Shown here: piece by piece, positions 1 to 11,307 of the stretch | Position numbering within the stretch: position 1 is the first letter of the stretch | How the letters are laid out: each line of letters opens with the position of its first letter | NCBI GenBank assembly: GCA_002371895.1 | Contig: DFHM01000012.1 | Coordinates: forward strand, 91,038 to 155,037 | DNA length: 64,000 bases | Direction: 5' to 3' | Source of the DNA: Candidatus Saccharibacteria bacterium UBA3723 | Lineage (GTDB): Bacteria > Patescibacteriota > Saccharimonadia > Saccharimonadales > Saccharimonadaceae | Program-made: the position numbers and the translations under genes | Notes under the pieces: generated by a model | Told to the model about the DNA's origin: nothing | Seen by the model: only the letters and a program-made list of their open reading frames with translations | The model's database searches: none

Positions 1-1714
1 AGCCTGTAAGCGCCTTCAGCGTACCGTCCTGACGCATCGTAATCGCACCCTTCATCTTTGCAACACGCATAATATCGCCAGATGTAGCGTGCGCCACAAT
101 CAGCTTCTGAATATCCTCGTCTACGGAAATCGTCTCATAAAGACCAGCACGACCCTTATAACCACCAGGAGCTTCATCAGATTCAATACCCTTAACAAGC
201 GTAAAGCTCTTCGAATTCGCCACTGGCAAAGTACCATAGCCGAGCTTCTCGCTTACTGCTGCCACATCACCCTGCGACTGAGGCAACAAATTACCCACAA
301 TCTGCTTGATTGAATTCGTTTCAAGCTCGGAGCTCTGATAACTCTCGCGGCGCTCCGCCACGCGGCGCACAAGACGCTGACCAATAACCGTATTCAATGT
401 GGAAGCAATCAAGAATGGCTCAATGCCCATATCCAAAAGACGAGGCATAATACCTGCAGCCGAGTTGGTGTGGAGTGTCGAAAATACCAAGTGACCAGTC
501 AAAGCCGCCTGAACCGCCAAGTTCGCCGTTTCGCCATCGCGAATCTCACCTACCATTACTACGTCAGGGTCCTGACGCAAAATCGAACGCAAACCAGACG
601 CAAAGGTCAAACCCGCATCCGTATTAATCTGAATCTGGTTAACACCATCCATCTTATACTCGACCGGATCCTCGAGTGTAACAATATTAATCTTCTCATC
701 CTTAATCTTCTTGATCAAAGCATAGAGAGTCGTGGACTTACCGGAACCAGTAGGACCAGATGTCAAAATCATACCGTTCGGCTTTGCAATACCTTCAAGA
801 ACATCTGCGAGCGCACGTCCAGTCATACCCATCTTCTCTACTTCCATCGAAGTGCCGGATTTATCCAAAAGACGAATAACTACTTGCTCGCCCCAAACTA
901 CTGGCGATGTCGCAATACGAAGGTCGATAGCATTACCATTCACAACAACGGCGAACTGACCATCCTGCGGAATACGATGTTCATCAATCTTCAACTTCGC
1001 CATAATCTTAATGCGTGATACGAGCGCTGCCTCAATCGACTTCGGCAATTCCATCGTCTGGCGCAAAACGCCATCAATGCGCATGCGAATCACGAGAGAC
1101 TTTTCTAGTGGCTCGATGTGAATATCCGAAGCCTTGGACTTTGCCGCATAATCAAGAATCGAAGCGAGAGCTTTAGAAATTGGAGAGTCCTGCGTAATCG
1201 TCTGCGCCACCGCACCAGACTGCGAGCGCATCTCTGCCTCTTCTTCCTGAGCCGCCTTATCGACATCCTTAAGGTCGGAGATGTACTGCATCATCGCATT
1301 GTCGATACCAGCCTCAGAAATCATTACAGTTCTGATCGGCATACGAACTAGCGTCGAGATGTAATCCGTACGCTGAACGTTCGTTGTATCAAGCATACCC
1401 ACCACTAGCATACTGTTCTGTATACCAAGCGGAATCGCTTTAGAACGCTGCGCTACATCCTGTGGAATCTTGCGCAACATTTCCTTGTCGAACTTAATGC
1501 GGCGCAAATCATAATAAGCTACGTTAAGTACAACCGCAGTCGCGTGCTGAATACAGTCATCAGTCGCTACGTTCTTGCTCTTCATGACAGCCAAAATAGG
1601 CTGACCGCTCTTCGCGACCTCGTTATAGGTCTTTTTTACAAGACCAGCATCAACCAAGCCATTCTCAACTAGAAGGCTTACTACCTTATCCTGCATCTCC
1701 TTATTTAGGAGCAT
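1..1714 (-). CDS. pilB: Type IV pilus assembly ATPase PilB/GspE-like (partial, C-terminus off window)
   Basis: Hexameric secretion ATPase expected to power pilin polymerisation at the cytoplasmic membrane. The reading frame starts with ATG at 1714 and runs through position 1, giving about 571 residues with the last few missing. An N-terminal GspE/PilB N-domain (about 1-150) precedes the ATPase core; the Walker A motif GPTGSGKS lies near residue 320 and the Walker B/Asp box VGEIRD near residue 390. After GQRLVRR the four cysteines that bind zinc in many PilB/GspE proteins are absent and replaced by a polar stretch. It closes the pilM-pilN-pilO-small protein-pilB run, with only 3 bases after the preceding stop. 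PilT is a less likely alternative because of the long N-domain. Confidence 0.93.
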   Translation of the reverse strand, partial: MLLNKEMQDKVVSLLVENGLVDAGLVKKTYNEVAKSGQPILAVMKSKNVATDDCIQHATAVVLNVAYYDLRRIKFDKEMLRKIPQDVAQRSKAIPLGIQNSMLVVGMLDTTNVQRTDYISTLVRMPIRTVMISEAGIDNAMMQYISDLKDVDKAAQEEEAEMRSQSGAVAQTITQDSPISKALASILDYAAKSKASDIHIEPLEKSLVIRMRIDGVLRQTMELPKSIEAALVSRIKIMAKLKIDEHRIPQDGQFAVVVNGNAIDLRIATSPVVWGEQVVIRLLDKSGTSMEVEKMGMTGRALADVLEGIAKPNGMILTSGPTGSGKSTTLYALIKKIKDEKINIVTLEDPVEYKMDGVNQIQINTDAGLTFASGLRSILRQDPDVVMVGEIRDGETANLAVQAALTGHLVFSTLHTNSAAGIMPRLLDMGIEPFLIASTLNTVIGQRLVRRVAERRESYQSSELETNSIKQIVGNLLPQSQGDVAAVSEKLGYGTLPVANSKSFTLVKGIESDEAPGGYKGRAGLYETISVDEDIQKLIVAHATSGDIMRVAKMKGAITMRQDGTLKALTG

Positions 1715-1717
1715 GTC

Positions 1718-2032
1718 TTATTCCTCTTCGTCAGGCTTAGTTACGTCGACCTTAATATCGTCGGCAGAAATCGTGCGACACTCTTTGGTCTCAGCTATAT
1801 AAACCTGACCAACTTCGCAACGACCAATGTGAACATCGACGGTTGGATTGTAGCCATAAACATTAAAGGTCTCTAGATCTGGTTGTTCTATATTGGTATC
1901 AATACCTTTAATATAAGTAATCTGCTCAACTTTTTCAGATGGATCACCTAGAATTGCATTAAAGGCAAAATAAGAAACAATAACAGAAATGACTGCAATC
2001 AAGACTATTAATGCTATGTCGGTGCTTTTCAT
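1718..2032 (-). CDS. Small single-pass membrane protein in the pilus operon
   Basis: A 104-residue protein with one N-terminal membrane segment (about residues 7-28), followed by a short outward-facing domain with two cysteines (GRCEVGQVY and KECRTIS) that could form a disulfide, and an acidic tail. It sits between the PilO-like gene (12 bases upstream) and pilB (3 bases downstream), so it is almost certainly co-transcribed and may be an accessory inner component of the pilus alignment complex. No family is recognised; the pilus role is inferred only from position. Confidence 0.75.
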   Translation of the reverse strand: MKSTDIALIVLIAVISVIVSYFAFNAILGDPSEKVEQITYIKGIDTNIEQPDLETFNVYGYNPTVDVHIGRCEVGQVYIAETKECRTISADDIKVDVTKPDEEE

Positions 2033-2044
2033 ATCTGCTCCTTT

Positions 2045-2887
2045 CTATTCCTCACTCGCAGCCATATCGACAATCGAACCATCGCCTCCGGCTTTTATAC
2101 ATTTTTCATTTTCTTTATCGGCACAAACAGTACGTTTGATATATTGCAAGGTAGAATCTCCAGAATAATAGGTAGCGTATGTCGTACCCAACTCTAGACC
2201 ATCGCTTCCACGGAAGGTGAGACTTGCAGCTTTAATATCGAAATTTCTAATCGACTTTTCAATCGACTCTAGCGACCTAAAAATCTTTCCTTCATCAGAA
2301 TCATCGAAGCTAACCGCCATATCGATAGTGTTCAGCGTAACGTCACCTACAGTCGCGCTACCCAATTCACCTCCCGAAGCGGTATCTACACTACTGCCGT
2401 CCGTAGGAAGCTCTAGAAGAATGATAAAACTCGTCATCGCAGTCTCTCTGTTCATTACAGAAGGAAGAGCATCCGTAATAACACGTAGAGCAGAACATTC
2501 ACGCGCAGTTTCAATTTCCTCTAGAGAGAATTCCGTCTTCGTATCATCCTCTCCCGATTCGTCAAATACCGCACAATCTTCACTACGCTGCCTTGCTACA
2601 GACTCGAAGTACTCATTAGACGCTAGATCAGTAACCTCATTAGAAATCGTTTCAAGACTCGTTTGAGTTTGTTTATACACATCAATCACCTCACCATTAA
2701 CGCCGATTAGTTTAGCGTTGAATGACATGGTCTTTGCAAAATACACAACTAAAACCAATGTAATGCCCAGCACTACAGAGGCAATAGCCACAACGATGAG
2801 CATATTTCTCTGAGCCTTATCAATCTTTGCCCTTTTGCCAATCGCTGGGCCACTTTTTTTATTGGAGCTCGTTTTACTATTTGCCAT
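2045..2887 (-). CDS. PilO-like pilus alignment protein
   Basis: A 280-residue protein: basic cytoplasmic N-terminus (about 1-27), one membrane helix (about 28-50), a helical/coiled-coil stretch, then an outward-facing domain containing Cys pairs (EDCAVFD/ARECSAL, and VCADKENEKC). This topology, and the position after PilM- and PilN-like genes, fit PilO, which with PilN forms the ring connecting PilM to the pilus machine. Sequence similarity to classical PilO is weak, so the name is by synteny and topology. Its start ATG overlaps the upstream PilN-like stop, implying translational coupling. Confidence 0.7.
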   Translation of the reverse strand: MANSKTSSNKKSGPAIGKRAKIDKAQRNMLIVVAIASVVLGITLVLVVYFAKTMSFNAKLIGVNGEVIDVYKQTQTSLETISNEVTDLASNEYFESVARQRSEDCAVFDESGEDDTKTEFSLEEIETARECSALRVITDALPSVMNRETAMTSFIILLELPTDGSSVDTASGGELGSATVGDVTLNTIDMAVSFDDSDEGKIFRSLESIEKSIRNFDIKAASLTFRGSDGLELGTTYATYYSGDSTLQYIKRTVCADKENEKCIKAGGDGSIVDMAASEE

Positions 2888-4059
2888 TATTTTGTTTCCT
2901 CCACCACTTCATCCTTCTCGGAAAAGATTGGGCGAACCTGTTGGTAGCTATCTGTTACGTTTCTACGAGACGGCCCGATAATCATCATGTGCTTGTTAGC
3001 AGATATAAACGGTCCACGATTCAAAACAAACGACGCAGAAAAGGTTAGAATCTTTTGCCCCTCATCATTCTTACCGTAGGAGCCATCAAATACATCAGGC
3101 TCTTCGTTGACCAATGGACAAGCCTCCAAAGTGGAATCTTCGTCAAACTTACCTTCTGAATCGTATTTAATACACTGACTTTCAAAATAGTAATCCTTAA
3201 CTTTAGGCTCACCATCCTTACGAAGCTTATCATTGCCATTAATATAGGTTGTTTTATCTTCTTGATCAGTATAAGTGCGACGAATCTTGATAATTTCATA
3301 ATTCGTATTAAGATTATCGTCAACCTCGGCGTTTTCCTCTTCCTTCTCGGCTTCCTCGGCAGTAGTATCGTTTTCGTCTTTTTCTTTACTTTCGTCTTCT
3401 TTCTTGGTTTCCTCAACCATCGGAGCTTCACAGCCAGGCTTACCTTTATAATAATAGCCGTAAACAATACCATCTTCAGTAGCTTCAGTAATACAGAAGG
3501 ATGGAATAGTTACATATTCGTCGGTTTCCTTATCCTTACGCATATAATCGCCATAGTCATAATAGACCTCAGGAAGGTTCTTTCTAAATGCCTCCTGCGC
3601 AGTAAAGGCGATACTGTTATAAGAGACTGCTTCCATATAGAAAGACATCGTGCTAAAGTCCATCGAAGCTTCCGTAACGCTCACCGTACCTTCTACTGGA
3701 TCATCAGGCAAAATCGCATCGAAGATTGGGAACAAACGAGATAGTTTAATTTTGTTTGCGTTAAGCACACTTAAATCTTTCATCTGCGACTGCATCGTCA
3801 AAAGCTCATTCAAGTTATGGAAATTGCTAACAGCGGTGCCGGTATTCCTACAGCTGCCTTCACCAATAGAGCGGCATTTTATTTCCGCCTTCTGCGTTTC
3901 AATCGTAATTGCCTGCGTACCTACGATGCCGCCAAGAATAAGCAATACCGCGCCACAAGCAATCGCTACTACAATACAAATCAAAATAATCAAATTACGA
4001 AGCTTCTGCTGCTTCAGTAATTCTGCTTTAATATCTGGAACTAGACTAATTTCGTACAT
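2887..4059 (-). CDS. PilN-like pilus assembly protein with long acidic insertion
   Basis: A 390-residue protein, about twice the usual PilN length. The N-terminus EISLVPDIK is the PilN-type segment that docks on PilM (compare the INLLP motif of PilN), followed by one membrane helix (about 21-48). The outer part holds an acidic Glu/Lys-rich stretch (about residues 220-250) and at least six cysteines, suggesting disulfide-stabilised loops outside the single membrane. It lies 4 bases downstream of the PilM-like gene. The length and acidic insertion are unusual; PilN assignment rests on the N-terminal motif, topology and gene order. Confidence 0.75.
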   Translation of the reverse strand: MYEISLVPDIKAELLKQQKLRNLIILICIVVAIACGAVLLILGGIVGTQAITIETQKAEIKCRSIGEGSCRNTGTAVSNFHNLNELLTMQSQMKDLSVLNANKIKLSRLFPIFDAILPDDPVEGTVSVTEASMDFSTMSFYMEAVSYNSIAFTAQEAFRKNLPEVYYDYGDYMRKDKETDEYVTIPSFCITEATEDGIVYGYYYKGKPGCEAPMVEETKKEDESKEKDENDTTAEEAEKEEENAEVDDNLNTNYEIIKIRRTYTDQEDKTTYINGNDKLRKDGEPKVKDYYFESQCIKYDSEGKFDEDSTLEACPLVNEEPDVFDGSYGKNDEGQKILTFSASFVLNRGPFISANKHMMIIGPSRRNVTDSYQQVRPIFSEKDEVVEETK

Positions 4060-4063
4060 ATTG

Positions 4064-5110
4064 CTACCTACTATTTGTCCTTTCCGCTAAACCAATTGCT
4101 ACAGAGAATTCTGCTGCAACCTGAGACAAAGCTTGTTGCTGTTGCTGGGTTACGCGAACCATCTGCCATGGGTTACCCTGAATCGTCTGTACGCCAGTTT
4201 TCGCTTCCAGATATTCTGCCAAGAATGGAATTACGCCTGCAAAACCAGACAAAACAATACCACCAACTTTTACGGTTGGATACTTCGTCTGGAAGAAGCG
4301 AATAGACTTCGTAAGCTCAGAAGCAAAGTTCTCAAGTGTCTGATCAAGCGCTTTAAAGACCTGACCGTCAAGCTTGTCCTGTGCTAGACCAAACTTTAGA
4401 ATGAACTGACGAGCCTGGCTTTCTTTTACGTTTAGGGAATTCGCCACCGTGCGTACAAGTACGGATAGACCGCCTGGAAGCATACGTACTAGGCGAGGTG
4501 CGCCATAAACAATCGACAAATCTGTAGAATCTTCACCGTAGTCAATAATCAACCTTGCATCGGTTACCCCTGGAGGAGTCAACGAACGAGACATTGCAAG
4601 CGAATCTGGTTCCTGCGCAACCATATTAAATCCAAAGGATTCAACGCTTTCCATTCTCTCTTCGGCATAAGCAATCGCAGTACAAGATAATAATACCTCT
4701 GTTACTTGTGGATCATTCGGGCTAGGTCCCAAAATTACATAGTCTACCTTCGCATCATCGATAGGCATTGGAATATATTGGTCGGCGTGGTATTTAATAA
4801 TCTTTTCCATTGACCTTTTATCTTGAGTCGGAATCTCAATAATCGTAGTAAAGGTCTTATTCGATGGCATGCCCATCGCGATATTCTTCGTCTTGATACC
4901 TGCCTGGTCGGCAGCACTCTTAATAGTTTCCCCCAAGCGACGCTTACCAGCATCACTGCTATCTTGTAAAATCTGACGACTTACAGGAACATAAGCGAAG
5001 CGCTCCAAAACAAAGCCATGCTGAATATTTCCAGATAGCTGAACCATCCTTAGTGCGTCTGTTCCGATATCTAATGCGAAGAAGTCGCCCACACCATAAC
5101 CTAGACTCAT
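4064..5110 (-). CDS. pilM: PilM-like actin-fold ATPase of type IV pilus
   Basis: A 348-residue cytoplasmic actin-like protein that binds the PilN N-terminus and couples the inner ring to PilB. The phosphate-1 type motif FALDIGTDALRMVQL is at residues 11-25, and the second nucleotide-binding segment LIIDYGEDSTDLSIVY lies near residue 190; a Gln run sits near the C-terminus. Start at 5110 is supported by an extended -10 (TGCTAAACT) only 6 bases upstream of the ATG, leaving no room for a ribosome binding site, so the operon mRNA is probably leaderless. First gene of the pilM-N-O-x-B operon. Confidence 0.9.
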   Translation of the reverse strand: MSLGYGVGDFFALDIGTDALRMVQLSGNIQHGFVLERFAYVPVSRQILQDSSDAGKRRLGETIKSAADQAGIKTKNIAMGMPSNKTFTTIIEIPTQDKRSMEKIIKYHADQYIPMPIDDAKVDYVILGPSPNDPQVTEVLLSCTAIAYAEERMESVESFGFNMVAQEPDSLAMSRSLTPPGVTDARLIIDYGEDSTDLSIVYGAPRLVRMLPGGLSVLVRTVANSLNVKESQARQFILKFGLAQDKLDGQVFKALDQTLENFASELTKSIRFFQTKYPTVKVGGIVLSGFAGVIPFLAEYLEAKTGVQTIQGNPWQMVRVTQQQQQALSQVAAEFSVAIGLAERTNSR

Positions 5111-5159
5111 ACACCTAGTTTAGCATAAGCGACTTCTAAAACGCAACAAATTTTCTGTC

Positions 5160-6218
5160 TTAAACGTTAAATTTAAACTCAACTACATCGCCATCGCGCA
5201 TCACGTAATCCTTGCCTTCTGTGCGCATCAATCCCGCCTCGCGTACGGCTTTTTCTGAACCCAATTTTACGAGGTCATCGTAAGAACAAATCGTAGCCGC
5301 GATAAAACCGCGCTGAAAATCTGTATGAATTACGCCCGCCGCCTCTGGCGCCGTTGCGCCCTTCTTAATCGTCCAAGCGCGCGTCTCCTTCTTGCCCGCC
5401 GTCAGATAGCTCTGAAGACCTAGCGTATCATAAGCGACATGAACCAATTGCGTTAAGCCATCTTCCTTGATGCCATAGCTATCCAAGAATTCCTGCTTGT
5501 CTTCTTTGGACATATCCGCCATCTCGGACTCCAACTTCGCATTCACAAATACGCACTTTTGTGGCGCCACAAGATCAGCCAATTCTTTGCGTTTCGCATC
5601 ATCGGTCAATTCATTCTCATCCATATTGAACATATAAAAGACCGGTTTCGCGGACAATAAATCAAGTCCATCCACTGCCTCAATATGAAGCTTCCCACTC
5701 TTCAAATCTTCTAGTGCTTTGGTAGCCTGCTCCGCTCTTTTGATCGCATCCTTATCGCCACCGCGTGCCTCTTTCTGTATTTTTGGCAAAGTTTTTTCCA
5801 ATGTTTCTATATCCGCAAGCGCAAGTTCGGTCTCTACCGTCTCAATATCACGCTTTGGATCCGGACCACCAGCTACATGCGTTACATTTGCATCTTCAAA
5901 TGCGCGTACGACATGGCAAATCACTTTACATTCGCGAATATTGGCTAGAAATTTATTGCCAAGACCCTCACCCTTGGACGCACCCGCAATCAAGCCAGCA
6001 ATATCGACAAATTCTACGGTCGCAGGAACAACCTTGTCGGAATCATACATCTTCGCAAGAACATCAAGGCGCTCATCCGGAACGCCAACAATACCAGTAT
6101 TTGGCTCTATTGTTGCAAAAGGATAATTCGCTGCAAGCGCTCCAGCATTTGTGAGAGCGTTAAAAAGCGTACTCTTACCAACATTTGCTAAACCAACAAT
6201 TCCTATCTGTAAACTCAT
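5160..6218 (-). CDS. ychF: Ribosome-binding ATPase/GTPase YchF (Obg family)
   Basis: A 352-residue full-length YchF/OLA1 protein. P-loop GLANVGKS at 9-16, switch II DIAGL at 72-76, the NMDE motif at 198-201 that replaces the GTPase NKxD and gives ATP preference, a coiled-coil insertion (about 125-185) and a C-terminal TGS domain ending in VVEFKFNV. It binds ribosomes and is linked to stress control of translation. The start is fixed by an extended -10 TGGTATAAT ending 7 bases before the ATG; the transcript is probably leaderless. It is followed after 49 bases by the separately promoted pilM operon. Confidence 0.97.
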   Translation of the reverse strand: MSLQIGIVGLANVGKSTLFNALTNAGALAANYPFATIEPNTGIVGVPDERLDVLAKMYDSDKVVPATVEFVDIAGLIAGASKGEGLGNKFLANIRECKVICHVVRAFEDANVTHVAGGPDPKRDIETVETELALADIETLEKTLPKIQKEARGGDKDAIKRAEQATKALEDLKSGKLHIEAVDGLDLLSAKPVFYMFNMDENELTDDAKRKELADLVAPQKCVFVNAKLESEMADMSKEDKQEFLDSYGIKEDGLTQLVHVAYDTLGLQSYLTAGKKETRAWTIKKGATAPEAAGVIHTDFQRGFIAATICSYDDLVKLGSEKAVREAGLMRTEGKDYVMRDGDVVEFKFNV

Positions 6219-6250
6219 AGCAGATATTATACCATTTTTCCACAGGACAT

Positions 6251-6276
6251 CAAAAATCCCCCAGATGGGGGGATTG
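6251..6276 (-). terminator. Rho-independent terminator after 6278-6937
   Basis: On the minus strand six C, a four-base loop and matching G run form a strong stem, followed by a run of five T. It sits directly after the stop of the minus-strand membrane protein gene at 6278. Confidence 0.8.
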
Positions 6277-6277
6277 A

Positions 6278-6937
6278 TTATTCTTCTTTCTTCAAACTAA
6301 ACTTTGCCGGAATCTCAAATTTTTCATTACTCTCGTCCGGCCCCTCCACAGAAACATAATGAGTTTTGTTGTCTTCTGCTTCAAATATCCATATCACCAG
6401 ATGCATATTTCTATCAGCATAATAGCCACTGATTTTGTATGCATCATAATCACCAAGCTTGCTCACTTCACTCGTCGCATTTTCCACCCCATCCTCTTCT
6501 AGGGCTTTCAGTACATTCGTTTGATAATCCTCGCTACTTGCCTGTAGTTTCGGCACCGCGTATAGAGAAATCAAATATAACCCGCTGCTATAACGAAGCA
6601 TATCGCTTTCTTCTTCGTCCTCATAATTAGACCAGGTTTCATCAACCTCCAAATAGCCAGAGTCCGAATCGCCGATATAATTCTTGTCACTTACGGCAGG
6701 TTTTGCAACTTCGTCCTCTTCTTCCTCAACTATTTCAACATCTTCTTCGATAATCTTTTCAACCGAATTACCGAATTTTACAATTCCACCAAGCAACAAA
6801 CCAACACCACAAATACAACCAATCAAAAGCGCTACCCCCACAATCAGCCCTACGATCATTCCAATCCTAGGATTCTTTTCTTCGCCAACGACCTCTTCTT
6901 CAACGTCGGAATCTACACTTGGAGCTATGTTTTCCAT
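6278..6937 (-). CDS. Single-pass membrane protein of unknown function
   Basis: A 219-residue protein: acidic cytoplasmic N-terminus (1-25), one strongly hydrophobic helix with a Cys-Ile-Cys element (about 27-50), an acidic linker of Glu/Asp (about 62-80), then an extracytoplasmic alpha/beta-looking domain (about 90-219). Architecture resembles small sensor or anchor proteins of Gram-positives. It lies downstream of a two-component system, but is separated from it by 37 bases and has its own terminator. A TATAAT lies only 3 bases before the ATG, so the precise promoter is unclear. No family recognised. Confidence 0.75.
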   Translation of the reverse strand: MENIAPSVDSDVEEEVVGEEKNPRIGMIVGLIVGVALLIGCICGVGLLLGGIVKFGNSVEKIIEEDVEIVEEEEDEVAKPAVSDKNYIGDSDSGYLEVDETWSNYEDEEESDMLRYSSGLYLISLYAVPKLQASSEDYQTNVLKALEEDGVENATSEVSKLGDYDAYKISGYYADRNMHLVIWIFEAEDNKTHYVSVEGPDESNEKFEIPAKFSLKKEE

Positions 6938-6974
6938 AAAATTATAATTAAACTATAGCTTAATTATATCTTAT

Positions 6975-7904
6975 TTAGAAACTCAGAGTAAATTTTGTAT
7001 TCTTTTTTTCTGATTCAGCAGTGATTTTCCAGTGGTTTTGATCGCAAACCGCCTTTGCAATTGCAAGCCCCAAACCGGAACCTTCCGCCGTTTTGTCTGT
7101 CTGATAGAAACGCTCGAATACATGCGGCAATTTCTCTGCCGAAATCGTTTTTCCATCGTTCTCGACCGATATATTATTTGTTGTAAGTTTTACAACAATT
7201 TTAGACTTTGAATACTTCGCAGCATTGTCTAGCAAAATATCTATTACCTGCGTAAAATCTGAATCCGCTATTTTCGTATTTAACTCTTCTGGCAAATCGA
7301 GTTCCAACTTTTTATCACCAAGTCTAGCTTCAATTAGTTGCGTACGTTTCCTCACGATTTTCACTAAATCGACATCTTTCTTTACTGCTTCAACATTCCT
7401 TCCATCCGTTCGCGCCAGCGTTAAAAGATCATTTACTAAACGACTCGCTCGCTCAAGTTCCATATCTACATTGTCCGTCCATGGTTGCTCATCGGTGCCA
7501 AGTGCTTCAAAGTTCGCACGCGCCGCTGCAATCGGAGTTTTTAACTCATGAGATGCATTAGCAATAAACTCTCGCTGTTTTATATACGCATTTTTTACTG
7601 GCTCAATCGCCTTCTCTGCATAATAGTAACTAGCAATAAATACAAAAATCTCCGTAATAACGCCAACCATTATTAAGACAAAAGCCAAACGCGCTAATTG
7701 CTCGGCATGCATCTTGTCCAACTCGCGTCGAAACGCGTTTTGCATTTCTTGCGTCTCATCAAACTCTGTCGGCACATCGTGCGGCTTGCGGTTGTTATAC
7801 GCAATCATCGTGCCAATATAAATCGACGAAAAAGACATTGTGATAATAATCGCCGAAGTGATGACGTTAGTTAAGATAAATTTATTGCGGAGTTTCGAAA
7901 ACAT
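6975..7904 (-). CDS. Two-component sensor histidine kinase
   Basis: A 309-residue membrane histidine kinase. Two membrane helices (about 10-35 and 72-95) flank a short outer loop, so sensing is likely intramembrane or by a small extracytoplasmic segment. The HisKA H-box ASHELKTP places the phosphorylated His at 119; the HATPase domain has the N box (DNAAKYSK) and the G2 box (GSGLGLAIAKA). It is the partner of the response regulator immediately upstream (1 base apart). Stimulus unknown; the BaeS/CiaH-like short-loop architecture gives no ligand. Confidence 0.95.
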   Translation of the reverse strand: MFSKLRNKFILTNVITSAIIITMSFSSIYIGTMIAYNNRKPHDVPTEFDETQEMQNAFRRELDKMHAEQLARLAFVLIMVGVITEIFVFIASYYYAEKAIEPVKNAYIKQREFIANASHELKTPIAAARANFEALGTDEQPWTDNVDMELERASRLVNDLLTLARTDGRNVEAVKKDVDLVKIVRKRTQLIEARLGDKKLELDLPEELNTKIADSDFTQVIDILLDNAAKYSKSKIVVKLTTNNISVENDGKTISAEKLPHVFERFYQTDKTAEGSGLGLAIAKAVCDQNHWKITAESEKKNTKFTLSF

Positions 7905-7905
7905 C

Positions 7906-8565
7906 TTATTCTTCTACTAATTTATACCCAAATCCGCGAACTGTCATAATTTTCGCCTCAGAACGGATACTCTTCAACAATTTGCGCAAACGCGAAACAT
8001 AAACCTCAATATAATTATCTTCGCCATAAGCTTCCCCGCCCCAAACTTTGCTAAGAAGATAATCTTTCTTTACGATTTTCTCTGGCGTCTTCATTAACTC
8101 GTGAATAATATCAGCTTCTTTCGTCGTCAAACTAACACCATTCAGTTCTTTTTCATCAATATTAAATTCCAAATTCAAATAAGTAATCTTGCGATCCTGA
8201 ACTTTTGCTGGACGACGCACCAAAGCATTAATGCGCGCCACGAGCTCTGCCGTCTTGAATGGCTTCGCCAAATAATCATCCGCACCGGCATCCAAACCGC
8301 GCACCTTATCTTCTACTTCGGACAAAGCTGAAAGCATAATTACCGGCGTAGATACTTTTTTCTCACGCATACGTTCCAAGATTTCTATACCGGATAACTT
8401 CGGAAGCATCACATCGAGCACTACGCAGTCATAGATATTCTCTACCGCAGAGTTTAAACCGTCTTCACCATCAAAAGCCAAATCAACATTAAACCCTTGT
8501 TTTTCAAGATTATGTTTTACGGCTTCTGCCAAGAACTTTTCATCTTCTACGTATAATACTCTCAT
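7906..8565 (-). CDS. OmpR/PhoB-family response regulator
   Basis: A 219-residue regulator. Receiver domain (1-118) with acidic pocket EDE at 7-9, phosphoacceptor Asp51 (VVLDVMLPKLSG), and Lys101 in AKPF; winged-helix DNA-binding domain (about 125-219) with the recognition-helix region EDNYIEVYVSRLRKLL. The gene leads the pair with the histidine kinase and has a leader with AGGAG upstream of the ATG. The leader contains GGTATTAT...AGGAGAATACC, a short inverted repeat that would sequester the ribosome binding site. Confidence 0.96.
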   Translation of the reverse strand: MRVLYVEDEKFLAEAVKHNLEKQGFNVDLAFDGEDGLNSAVENIYDCVVLDVMLPKLSGIEILERMREKKVSTPVIMLSALSEVEDKVRGLDAGADDYLAKPFKTAELVARINALVRRPAKVQDRKITYLNLEFNIDEKELNGVSLTTKEADIIHELMKTPEKIVKKDYLLSKVWGGEAYGEDNYIEVYVSRLRKLLKSIRSEAKIMTVRGFGYKLVEE

Positions 8566-8648
8566 CTCGGTATTCTCCTATCTTATAATACCAGTCTATT
8601 CGCCGAACCTTAAAATACCTTAAAAATCTTAAATTAACTAAGTAGCTA

Positions 8649-8677
8649 TTGACAATTTGGCACTTTTATGCTACAAT
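8649..8677 (+). promoter_or_regulatory. Consensus sigma-70-type promoter of islet gene 8771
   Basis: TTGACA at 8649-8654, 17-base spacer, TACAAT at 8672-8677. A leader of about 87 bases follows, ending in AAGGAGG. Confidence 0.88.
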
Positions 8678-8770
8678 ACAATTGGTCACTCACCGTGGCC
8701 TAGAATTTTAGTGTCATTCGCCACAGCGGGCTATCAAGAGCCTGCGCCCTATCCTAAGGAGGAATTATTC

Positions 8771-9037
8771 ATGGCAGACAAGAACATTACCGTTACCGAA
8801 AACGTCGTCACCCGCGCCACCGAGATCAAGAAAGAAAGCGCCGAGTTCTCCAAGAACAGAGCCGCCCTGATCAAGATGCTCGAGTCCGAGCAGAAGGCTT
8901 ACAAGCCCGGTCAGCGCAACCACCAGAAGATCGTGGATGCTCTCAAGGCCCTCATTGACTACTACGACATCCGCCTGGATCAGAACGACGCCACGGTTAC
9001 CCGCATGATCGCGGATGACGTCCTCGGGAAGATCTGA
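8771..9037 (+). CDS. Small unknown protein, islet gene
   Basis: An 88-residue, mostly helical, soluble protein of unrecognised family, rich in Lys/Asp, with no membrane segment. Start ATG at 8771 is chosen because a near-perfect Shine-Dalgarno AAGGAGG lies 8 bases upstream. It is monocistronic: near-consensus promoter at 8649, long leader and a tight terminator. Lysine is almost always AAG and leucine often CTG, unlike the neighbouring genes which prefer CTC/CTT, suggesting acquisition or strong expression. One of six such genes in the window. Confidence 0.85.
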   Translation: MADKNITVTENVVTRATEIKKESAEFSKNRAALIKMLESEQKAYKPGQRNHQKIVDALKALIDYYDIRLDQNDATVTRMIADDVLGKI

Positions 9038-9073
9038 TCTTCCTCTGGGCCCATCCTGCCCATCTTACACCCC

Positions 9074-9103
9074 GCCCCGGACCGCAAGGTCTGGGGCCTT
9101 TTT
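9074..9103 (+). terminator. Rho-independent terminator of islet gene 8771
   Basis: Ten-base stem GCCCCGGACC / GGTCTGGGGC with a GCAA tetraloop, followed by CTTTTTC. Confidence 0.92.
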
Positions 9104-9134
9104 CTATCTGTAAAAATATTGTATAATATGCAGA

Positions 9135-11278
<2,144 letters not shown>

Positions 11279-11307
11279 ACCTATTTTAACCGTGGTACAA
11301 TTAAAGC

